NCBI GenBank assembly: GCA_958295665.1
Contig: OY282560.1
Location: 195,356,812 to 195,420,811, forward strand
Direction of reading: 5' to 3'
DNA length: 64,000 nt
Source: Tipula vernalis
Taxonomy: Eukaryota > Arthropoda > Insecta > Diptera > Tipulidae
Numbering within the stretch: the first letter of the stretch is position 1; each line of letters begins with the position of its first letter. The position numbers and the translations under genes are program-made. Below are positions 54,974 to 64,000 of the stretch, piece after piece. Below the pieces are notes generated by a model. It was not told the DNA's origin. It searched no databases and saw only the letters and a list, made by a program, of their open reading frames with translations.

Positions 54974-56710
54974 ATGTTGTCAGAGTATAGAAGGAAAGTT
55001 AAATGTGAAATTACAAAATGCTGGAACTTGCATGTTGAACGTATCGAGAGTCATTTAAGAACAAACCCTAAATTATTTTGGAGCTATCAGAGATCACTTC
55101 GCCCCAAAGCTGTTTATCCTAGCAAGATGTTTCTGCAAAGAAAATCTTCCCGAAAACAATCCGAAATTTGTGAGCTTTTCGCAGATCATTTCAAATCAGT
55201 TTATGAACAAGATCCAATCTCACATACTTTTTCATGTCGTACATCAACACAAAAGTTTCTAGAAAGTGAAGTTCTTGAAATATTGGAATCGTTAGATAAT
55301 AATAAAGGAGCCGGTCCAGATCAATTGCTTAATTTATTTTTACGTTTGAGGTATGTTCTTGTAGTTCCTATAACATTGCTCGTTAACTTGTTAATCAGTT
55401 ATTCTATTTTTCCATCTAAATGGAAAGCGTCATTTTTGGTGACCATTCATAAAAGTGGAGACTTAGCGAACATTGAAAACTACAGGCCCATTTCCATTTT
55501 AAATGCACTTCCCAAGATTTTTGAAAAATTGGAGTTCAATATTCTGTTTAGTCAGGTTAGAAATGAGATTACGCCAATGCAGCATGGATTTTTTCCTCAA
55601 CTGGATTGTATTTAAACAGACTTTTCGAAAGCCTTTGACAAAGTCTCTCATTATATTTTACAAAATAAGCTTGCGTCTTTCAACATCTCACCGTTCCTTC
55701 AGAAATGGATTCACTCATACCTAATCGCTAGAATTCAATTTGTTAAATTTAATGGGATGATATCTGGTGAGTTTGTACTCACATCGGGAGTTCTCCAGGG
55801 ATCAGTTCTAGGTAATTTATTTTTATATTGTTTATTAATGATCTTTCACAGGTGATTAAATCGCCACATTTGTTGTACGCTGATGATTTAAAAATATTTA
55901 GGGTTATAAATTCAGTAGATGAGACCTATTTACTACAAGCGGATCTAAATTGTGTTTATAAATGGTCTGTTGAAAACAAACTACCTCTAAATGTTAACAA
56001 GTGCGTCTCTGCAACTTTTTCCAGAAAAGTTAATCAAATTAGGTTTTGCCATTGGAATATCAACATTAATTAAAGTGGATAGTACTAAAGATTTAGGTAT
56101 GACACTAGATTCAAAGCTACGCTTTGACTTAAATGTTGATGTTATATGCAGAAAAACTTTCAAAACTTTAGGTTTTATTTTCAGACGAAGTAAAGACTTT
56201 AAAAATCCGTCTACATTCTTACTATTATTTTTCAACCTTGTTCGATCTAACTTAGAATATTTATCACAAGTATGGAACCCTTTCTATTCAGAATATAGCA
56301 ATAGAATCGATAGTGTTCAGAGAAGATTAACTAGATTTTTATGCATGAAGTTTGTGCCATCGAATAATTGTATGGCTTATGAAACTCGCTGTAATAAATT
56401 CAATTTGATCACACTAGAAAATAGAAGGGTCCTACTTGATGAGTTCTTACTTTTTAAAATAGTTAATAGTCATCTCGACACAACTCTACTGACAAAAATT
56501 AATTTTTATGCCCCGGCTTACAGGACTCGCCTCGTGCAGTTGATTTTACCATTGCTTTCTAGAACTAATTTGGAGATGCCTTCAATTATTAATAGACTGG
56601 AATCGAACCATATGATGTACTTTGCAGACCTCGACCTATTCAACAGGTCTCTTTCGGTGTTTCGGAAAAGATGTAAATCTGTATTTTTCAACTATAGTAC
56701 TGCTACTTAA
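54974..56710 (+). pseudogene. LINE reverse transcriptase, almost complete
   Basis: Frame 54974-55615 has KLFWSYQRSLRPK, NKGAGPDQL, FPSKWKASFLVTIHKSG and YRPISILNALPKIFEK. A stop at 55613 leads on to TDFSKAFDKVSH and LTSGVLQGSVLG. Frame 55828-56073 has INDLSQVIKS and LLYADDLKIF with the catalytic YADD intact, then LNVNKC. Frame 55991-56710 gives the C-terminus: DLGMTLDSKLRFD, SNLEYLSQVWNPFYSEYSNR, QRRLTRFLC, and ends normally at 56710. There are about four frameshifts or stops. This is the most complete LINE of the window and of Jockey/CR1 type. Confidence 0.85.
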
Positions 56711-56985
56711 GATGCTATAGTAAACTTAACACAACTTAGGCTTCACAGTTTTCACTCCATTGGTTTTTTGGTTTTTAATTTAGTTTCTGTTAAATATAGT
56801 TTAGTATAAAACAAATTGTATCATCATTTTTGTATGATTATTATTCTTTTTTCTTTTTTTCTTTATGTAATTATCAGTGTAAATATGTATTGATGTATTT
56901 TTTTCCATTTGAAATGTGGCATCATGTAATTGGGTTAATCCTGTATGCTGCCCAGTTGTCAATAAAAATAAATAAATAAATAAAT

Positions 56986-57027
56986 TATACCATTGTACCA
57001 TCATACTAGCATACAGGTTTTATCCTT
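56986..57027. repeat. CATACCAT-type array, part 3
   Basis: This is a short remainder of the array on the right of the LINE (ataccattgtaccatcat). Confidence 0.7.
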
Positions 57028-57132
57028 CAAATTGAACCTTTTACATTGCAAATTGAACCTTTCCCATTTCAAATTTAACCTTTTATGTTCCAAATTAAAC
57101 CTTTTACATTTCAAATTGAACCTTTAGCAAAT
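57028..57132. repeat. Five tandem 21-bp repeats
   Basis: Copies of caaattgaaccttttacat(t) start at 57028, 57049, 57070, 57091 and 57112, with an exact 21-bp period and few substitutions. Confidence 0.9.
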
Positions 57133-57440
57133 TATATGATTGGCCAATTAGGATGGAGCTCGACTATTCCTTAACTGACTTTTATGAAATTTGACCTGTG
57201 CGTTGGAAATGGGTTTCTAAAATATTTTTAGATGGAGTTCTGGAATATGGCCAGTTACGACGGAACTTGGCTATTCTTTAACTGATTTTAAAGAAACTTT
57301 ACATGTGCGTTGGAAATGTGATTCTACGAATATATTTAGATAAAGTTCTGGAATATAGTCAATACTATTTCTAACCGATTACGATGAGTTTTGACGTTTC
57401 CAACGAACAGAACGAAATGTGACCCAACAATTATTTTTAG
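57133..57440. repeat. ~108-bp tandem repeats, same family as 22926-23230
   Basis: Successive units contain 'ggccaatta(g)gatgga', 'ttaactgatttt', 'gtgcgttggaaatg' and 'agttctggaatat'. The same words in the same order build 22926-23230. Confidence 0.7.
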
Positions 57441-57729
57441 ACGAGGTTTTGAGAAATGTGTCAATATGGCTTCTACAAAGTTCAGGTTTCTGTGAATCAT
57501 GCTGCTGTGTTGAGGTTCCTTGGCGACAGAGTAAACGTACCATTTAAATTGCAAAACAATCAATATTATCTTCGTAATAATGTTTCGGTTGGAAGTTTTT
57601 CTTGCCAATCCTTCGTTTTAAATTTTGGGTTATGTTTCCTGAATATTTGCTGTTAGAGCGGTTCATTTAGAAAAATATAGTGTATGGCGGACACGTGCCG
57701 CAGTATTAAAACTACTAGCGGTATTGTAG
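57441..57729. other. No recognised content
   Basis: Short open frames occur but none has a recognisable motif. It joins the repeat block to the LINE gag fragment. Confidence 0.4.
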
Positions 57730-58080
57730 AGTTTTGAAATTAGAAACATTAGCTAGTTTAAATATAAAAGGAATTCTTCACATCAAGGTAAAAATTGAAC
57801 CCCTGAGGAGAACCACTACACATGTACCCCAATGCAAGAAATGTCAGGAATTTAATCACACCCAAAGATATTGCAGCCGGGATCCGAGATATGTAAAATT
57901 TCCAGGTAAACATATCACATAGGCATGTGCAATAGGAAGAGATGTGTCAGCTAAGTGTATAAATTGTAAGGGTCAACATCCGGCTAACAAGAAATCAACC
58001 GCAAAATCACGAAATTCGAAGGACTCAAACATCAAATCAGATGAAAATCCGCAACCAGGCAACGCTTTGACGATTTTTTG
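57730..58080 (+). pseudogene. Jockey-type LINE gag, zinc-knuckle region
   Basis: The frame encodes HIKVKIEPLRRTTTHVPQC leading into CKKCQEFNHTQRYC (a C-x2-C-x4-H-x4-C knuckle), then a second knuckle that has lost cysteines (RYVKFPGKH), a stop, and a third part (KCINCKGQHPANKKS). The 'Q C..CQ..gHt...C ... C.nC.g.HpA' order is typical of Jockey/I-type ORF1 proteins, which package element RNA. The N-terminal part is missing. Confidence 0.7.
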
Positions 58081-58109
58081 AAATTCTTACATCTATAGAA
58101 ATTACAATA

Positions 58110-58250
58110 TACAATTGAAAAATTTGTGCTTTTTAATAATTATTCACATACTAAAATAAAAAACTCCCAAAAATCGCTTAGCATTTGTCCTTTCTGCGCA
58201 ATCATTTCATGAAAATATGTAGCTTCCTTTTGTTCTCATATTGTAGTTAA
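58110..58250 (+). repeat. Third copy of the dispersed repeat seen at 3690-3960
   Basis: The order 'tttgtgctttttaataattattcacata', 'aaaataaaaaactc', 'cgcttagcatttg' and 'atgtagcttcctttt' (here given as separate short words) matches the copies at 3690-3780 and 3838-3960. It lies between the gag and ORF2 parts of a LINE. Confidence 0.55.
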
Positions 58251-60340
58251 CAACAAAAATTCGAATTGATCAAATTCGAATTTTTATTAAGTTTAATAAC
58301 ATTGATCTTTTTTGCGTGGCGGAATCCTGGCTTACGTGTAAGATCAATGATCAATCTGTTGCCATAAATGGCTATAATATTCTATGGTAGAACAGAACAC
58401 ATAAAAATGGTGGTGGGGTCTGTTTATACTACAGCAAATGTTACAAATTCAAGAGAATTCATTCAGGTACATATGGTAAAACTGAAGTTATAATGGGTGA
58501 AATGAAACTTCCTTCCATGACAATTCTAACAGTAGTTTATTACAATCTATAAAAACTGACCTGGATGATTCCCAGAAAATACTATCTTCTTTTGTATTAC
58601 GATATAGTCATTTCGTAATAAGTGGTGACTTCAATTTTAATATCCTTGACAGGTCGCAGATATTCCATGATCTTTTAAAATCCAATAACCTTTTCTCAGT
58701 TCCTTTTACACCAAATCGTGGCCCATCGTGGCTAGATCAGTTTGTTCTTTCTAATCCGAAACAGGCCAGAATATTGGAGCTCAATCAATACACTATGCCA
58801 CATATATCCGATCATGATTTTCTACTCATCTCCTATAAAGTCAAGTCTAAACGGGTCAAAATTCGGAACAAGCCTATTTACGACTATAGTAACATAGATA
58901 ATGAAGCAATTTACATGAACGATAACATTAATTCTATGTTTCACTGATTTTATGAGTGCTTATACTCTATTCAGGATAACTGTGTCCTGGTAAAACGAGT
59001 ACTGGATGGCCAATCTGCAGCTCCTTGGTTTTATTTCCAAATTGCTGCGATGCAAGATTTTTGGGAAATATTAATACGATTGGCTTCGGGAAAAGTAGGT
59101 CTGATGTTTTAATTGACATGGACCCTGCTGTAGTAAATTCTTATTTTTGCAACATACTTAACAAGTCGGTTGTCTTTCCTCTTCCAGATTGTAATGCTAC
59201 AAGCAGTTTCACTTCTAATTTGTTTTCAGTTAGCTGTGTAATGGAATTAGAGATTTCTAAAAGTATTTGCTGCATAAAATCTAACCTAGCTGGTCATGAT
59301 GCAATGAATCTAAATATTTAAAGAAGATATTACCTTTTGTTGATATATGGAAAACAAATTTAGTGATTCCGGTTAAAAAGAAACAAAATAATGAATCGCT
59401 GGATAATCTTAGACCAATCAGTATGGTATCGGTATGATCTAAAGTTTTCGAGATTTTAATTCGTGATCAAATTAACGACTATATAAAAAAATATAAATAT
59501 TTAAAACAGTTTCAATCAGGTTTCCGTAACAATCATAGTACAAGCACCGTTCTTCTTCAAGTTGATCGAAGCAACTCTTTTGTGGTATTAGTATTGCTCG
59601 ATTTTTTTAAAGCTTTTGACTGCTTAAGTCATAAGTTACTGTTGCAAAAGCTGATGCTTTATTTTAATTTTGATAAAACTGCGCTTAAGCTTATGTATAG
59701 TTATTTAACGGTCAGATCCGCAACGTATTTCTTCTGGTGTCTTTCAGAGAACTATCCTTGGACCGTTATTATTCTCCCTACTTATCAATGATCTACCGCA
59801 GGTTTTAAAATATTCGAAATATCATTTGTATGCAGATGATTGTCAAATTTACCTCGGGGGCGTTAAGGATAATATCTCTGAAACCTTTAATAAAATTAAT
59901 AATGATTTATCCAACATATTAGATTGGTCTATATCTAATGGAGTCTCATTGAATATTTCAAAGACGCAGCAATCTTCATTTTTAAGCGCGTGATTTTTTA
60001 GTTGTATTGTGAAGTTCTTTACATGAACAGCGTTTTAACTCAAGGAAAATTTTACAAGTAACTTTGAACAGCATAACCAGATACGTCAATGGATTGAGAA
60101 AATGTGACCATATCTCTGCCAAGTTTAGAGAATGTTTTAAATAAAATAAAAATTGGTTCAGCTCGAAATAGCAATATAATACTGCCAGTTAACCGTTCTA
60201 ATGTTTACAACAACTCGCCACTATTTAATATGTTTACAAGCCGGAATCAGGTTCCGGTGGAGATTAGAAGTGTCAAAACTTTTGCTAGATTTAAAGTTTT
60301 ATTATTTGAATTTGTTACGAATAACTTTTAAAGTAGGTTA
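58250..60340 (+). pseudogene. LINE ORF2: endonuclease and reverse transcriptase
   Basis: The endonuclease has IDLFCVAESWLTC, NGGGVCLYYSK, VISGDFNFNILDRSQIF (GDFN, about 58625) and MPHISDHDFLLISY (SDH), so most catalytic blocks are readable. The RT follows in several frames: ESLDNLRPISMVS, FQSGFRNNHSTSTVLLQV, LDFFKAFDCLSHK, LYADDCQIYL (about 59828) and LSNILDWSISNGVSLNISKT. The C-terminal block is ARNSNIILPVNRSNVYNNSP followed by VKTFARFKVLLFEF. Many stops and frameshifts show that it is old. It probably belongs with the gag fragment at 57730-58080. Confidence 0.75.
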
Positions 60341-63149
60341 CCTGTTTCCTACTCTAAAAGTAGTTAAATCACATCAAAATTTCTAAGAGTGTACATATAT
60401 CACGTACTGCTTCCAAAAGATTTTTATTTCTCAGCATTGACGCATATTGGAGTCAAAAATTACAAATTGGACTACTTAGCTGGTCTCGAGATTTAGTAGG
60501 TACAGACATCCAAAGAGATATACAGTTATTTTTTTTGCTTTTTCGGTCTAAGGAACCTTCAAAACGTTGAGAAAATTGGTTTTTGGCAGACAAAATATTT
60601 GTTCATATTATAGGATTTCAATAACTTTGGGCTTTGCGTACCGACGCTAATAAGTATAACAGATAACAATATAATTTACAAAATGCTTTAATGTGCTTGG
60701 TTAAGAAAACTTCAAAAACTTTGAGAATAAAATTCTTTAGGTGTAAATAAAACTACAGCCAAAAAGATGTTGTTTTAAAGGTGCGCAATTAAAAGCAGAC
60801 GACATTTTGGTATATGGTACGAAATCAGTGATACTGAACAGCAAGTACAGTGTTTTAACGACTGCGCGGACCCAATCTTTAGCTGAATAAGCAGAAAATG
60901 AAGCAACCAAAAAATTGAGCAAAATCAATCAAGACCGGGAAATAATACAAACATTATTTTGTTTAGCAAACAAACGAGTATTTGGCAATATGTCCACTAA
61001 AGTTATCCGTTATTTGTTAACCAATTTGGCGATTGACAAGAAAAAAGTCGATATGTGATTGTACCTGTGAACAACAACGAAGCCGCGATGGACCATAACG
61101 AAAATGGGTGAATTGAAGACATATACAAAAACCAACGATAAACAATTACAAAGTGTGGCTGGCCAACTGAAGATTATGATAAATATTTCTGTTTACCACA
61201 AAATACTTGGTGTGGAAAAACATGATGTGGTTATCTTGAATCACATTTTTGTACCTGAATTATTAAAATGCAAATATGGCTAAATAAACTAATAATAAAA
61301 TTTTCAATACTAATTCATAGTTGTACCTATAACAAGTTTACAATCACAAAAATCATCGTTAAATATTTATCTACATATTTGAACAATTTTAAACAATAGA
61401 TAATTAAATATTTGAATTAGATTTTTTTAACAACAATACAAAACTCAATTTTTGCATTTACTATATAGTATTATGATGGTTTTGTAAATATATTTTATAA
61501 TTTCTAATTCTGCTGATTGAAAGATGGTTTGGTTTCTGTCGAAAATGTAGATAAAAAAATTAAAACTTTCCGGCATATGATCATCACAGTCAAATACATA
61601 AATCACAAAAAAAAATTCAGTTTTCTTCCATAATTTTAATAAAAGAAAGTTATCTTGTGTACTATATGTGTATATGATGCGATTTATCGAAGTATAAATA
61701 ATACAATAAAATTAAATTAAAGTAATTTAATTTTTAAACTGATTCTTATTTATTCATAAATCGTTTTAAAATATAAAAAATTATTTATACCTACTTTCAT
61801 CTCTTCGCTATTAAGAAAATTTATAAATTTCAGGATGATTATCGTAAAAGCTGTACTAACTATTATTATTTAAATATGAATAAAATATTTAATGCCTTAT
61901 GATTATTTTTGTATTTGCAGGTATTTTGTTGTTGTGCAAAATACATGTTATTAAATAATAGGGTATAAAAGTGTATACAGTACATAGTGGAAATCGGGTT
62001 TACGGTGCAATGATTGCCAAAATTTCTCTTGTGCAGATGAAAAAGAAAGGTTGGTGTTTTTTTTTTTTTGGTTTATTATTAAACGATTTATAAAGATGGT
62101 TTTTATCAGTCGACAAGTTAATGGATTATAAATTTAACAGTTTTTTTTTGGCTGATGTTAAATTGCACACTATAAAGTGTTAATTAATTCTCCACCTACT
62201 TGATATATTGTGCACACCAAAGTGGTGGCAATTGAGTGCATGACATGATTTCTATTGATCAACATGAAATTACAATTAAATTAAATTGAATCAAATTTAA
62301 CAAAGAAACAATTCCAAGAATATGTCGTTTTTCCGCTGTAAACCACTTATAACTGTTCGTTTACTTAACTAAACCAGTAAGGTCAGTGATGTAAGTGATA
62401 TCTGGGAATCGGAAGCATACATAAAGAGGGCTCAAAATATTGGATTGAAATTATTTTATTAAACCTCAAGTATAATATATATCGAAGCAAAGATCACCAA
62501 TCAACAATATTTAACAACCAAGTATTTTCTATCGAACAATCTTCAAATCCATAACGTTGGAATGTTGAATCTAATTTTTGCGAAATTGCAAATTTCACTT
62601 GTATGCTTTATTACGAAATAAACCATGGACATTTCTCTAAACATTACTTTGCTCATTTTTTTGCCTTCCCTCTGTTAATTCTACTCATTAAGAGGATTTT
62701 TTTTACCCAGAGAAAAAAACTAAAGTACGTAAATTTTATCCAAATAGTTGATTCCTCTAATAAGATATTTCCTTAGGTAAATATTGTCCAAACGTTCAAT
62801 TGAATTACTTCGTTATTCCTTTAAATGTGCAGAGCAAATTAAACAAATTTTTAATTGGTTTTGGGCTCTTTCTTTAAATTTATTTTATAGCTTTAGCTTT
62901 CGAATCCTATTCGGATTCATTCTCAAAAGCAAAATGATCTTTTTGTATTTTTTTAAAAATTGTTTCCTTCATACATACAACCAAAAACTATGGCAATCAC
63001 AAATTCTTTTTTTAAAAACCGACTTTTCATGGATACGCACCGCCACACAATTTTTCGAAAAAAATTGTATACTAAGGCATTTTCACGTAAAAAAGGTTAT
63101 ACATTTGAATAAAAATAAAGTTGATGAGACAAAACCAAATTAGATTAAC
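60341..63149. other. Mostly non-coding; one weak transposase-like trace
   Basis: Nothing convincing was seen. At 61080-61260 a frame with ITKMGELKTYTKTNDKQLQS and ISVYHKILGVEKHD faintly resembles the DNA-binding part of Tc1/mariner transposases, but there is no catalytic block. The remainder is AT-rich. Confidence 0.35.
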
Positions 63150-63720
63150 AAATTATATGAGTTTCCGATATACGCGTAATCTTCTACAAGTTTATTGAAT
63201 TTATACTTGATTTAATGTGTAGCATTTCCAAAATCGATCTTTTTCTAAAATTGGTTTGTATAGAATTTTAATATTATCTAAACTGATTTGGTGGTTTGTA
63301 TCTTTTAAATGTTGGAAGAGTGTACTAATGCTTGAATTTCGATCTTATTGACGTCTCTTCTGTGTTGGTAAAATCTTTTTTCCAAAAATTGTTTAGTCTG
63401 TCCTGTATAAGTAGCGTTACAACTACATTGGACCTGGTAGACAATCTTTTATTTTAGAAAACAATTTGTTGTTTAAACTTGTTGCTGCCCGTCCTACAAT
63501 TTTGAAGTTTACAATCTAAAGTATTAACAGGAAAAAATTAAAAAGAATTGTCATCTTTATTAACGACATCTATAATGCACAATGGATATAGAATATAAGT
63601 AAAGATACAGTTAGAACTTTCCAAATTGTTTTGTAAACTTATACGTAGAGAATATCAAAATTTGATTGAAGCTGGAGGCATCTTTTATACATATATTTCG
63701 GACTATCTAATTATGTTCAC
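63150..63720 (-). pseudogene. Penelope-like element, C-terminal endonuclease region
   Basis: The minus strand encodes QCSCNATYTGQTKQFLEKRF followed by YQHRRDVNK, the 'C.C...YiGqT...L..R...H' signature of the GIY-YIG nuclease of Penelope-like elements. A later frame has LKDTNHQISLDNIKILYKPI followed by LEKDRFWKCYTLNQ, its usual sequel. Preceding sequence (63540-63790) may be the linker to the RT. Stops interrupt it, and no RT is within the window. The nuclease would nick DNA to prime reverse transcription. Confidence 0.7.
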
Positions 63721-64000
63721 AATCTTTTCTGAATATACGTTACCAATAATGCCTGGGAACTCTTAGAAAAGACTTGACTGATTGGACACTCACCTGAAAA
63801 TAAAGAAAAAAAAGTCAGTTAAAATTCATTTAAATATATTGTGTGTGATACCATTACATTTAATTAAATAAAAATGGAAGTTGATTGACATAATGTACTT
63901 ATTTTGTGGTCATATTATATACCAGCTTACTTATAAACGACAACATAATTTATTTTATTTGCATTTTAACATAAAAACGCGTGTCTTTTAGCATTTTCGT

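Larger units (their letters stand above)
53536..56985 (+). mobile_element. Near full-length LINE inserted in the CATACCAT array
   Basis: The element runs from the PHD finger of ORF1 to an (AAAT)n tail (56963-56985) after a 3' UTR of about 250 bp. CATACCAT-type repeats lie on both sides (…ataccattatactatt before, attataccattgtacc after). The target-site duplication cannot be set apart from the array repeats. Confidence 0.8.

Noticed and set aside
60737..61290. Weak resemblance to a Tc1/mariner DNA-binding domain.
   Set aside because: No catalytic block, no inverted ends, several stops.
63744..63793. Possible 50-bp exon on the minus strand with a good acceptor (ttctttattttcag) and gtaacg donor.
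   Set aside because: The sequence can be read through as part of the linker of the Penelope-like fragment just downstream, and the donor is weak.
1..64000. CRISPR arrays, tRNA and rRNA genes.
   Set aside because: Looked for and not seen; the tandem repeats present lack unique spacers and the genome is eukaryotic.

Overview
This window looks like animal, very probably insect, nuclear DNA. It is visibly AT-rich, has GT/AG-flanked exon candidates, and carries a typical insect set of transposable elements: BEL/Pao and Ty3/Gypsy LTR elements, mariner and Tc1 transposons, Jockey/CR1-type LINEs with a PHD-type ORF1, an RNase-H-bearing LINE and a Penelope-like fragment. I see no bacterial operons, rRNA, tRNA or CRISPR. 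The species cannot be fixed from the sequence. Family names rest on recognised protein motifs, not on a database search.

Layout. 1-750 is the C-terminus of a LINE. 1640-1790 is a truncated retroposon. 2080-3202 (-) is a broken PHD-type LINE. 5175-5233 (-) is a candidate host exon. 6427-11640 (+) is a decayed BEL/Pao element. 11734-13600 (+) is a broken transposon-associated C2H2 gene. 14194-16010 (-) and 16900-17278 (+) are LINE fragments, the second cut by a Tc1 element (17281-18598). 18649-21306 is a Foldback-like nest of inverted and tandem repeats, itself split by a retroposon flanked by identical 24-bp repeats. 24065-25333 is an almost intact mariner. 27749-31735 (+) is a transposase-like gene whose small intron holds a LINE (28027-30012). 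32330-33260 (-) is a Gypsy remnant. 33870-38680 (+) is a second BEL/Pao copy, split by another copy of the same retroposon. 40146-40300 (-) is a second candidate host exon. 41484-44990 holds a hairpin, a Tc1-like pseudogene, a MITE with perfect 32-bp ends and a LINE C-terminus. 45151-47674 (+) is a Gypsy remnant. 51400-57010 is a LINE 5' end followed by a CATACCAT-type simple array hit by a mariner derivative and a long LINE. 57028-60340 holds tandem repeats and another LINE. 63150-63720 (-) is a Penelope-like C-terminus.

How it fits together. Nearly every recognised open frame is a transposable-element pseudogene with stops, frameshifts or internal deletions. The exceptions are two minus-strand exon candidates (40146-40300, which encodes a predicted membrane helix, and 5175-5233). 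Their splice phases are compatible. If they belong to one gene, most of this window is a roughly 35-kb intron filled with nested insertions. The most informative features are the paired insertion scars: 24-bp, 16-bp and 12-bp duplications and TA pairs, which give the order of events.
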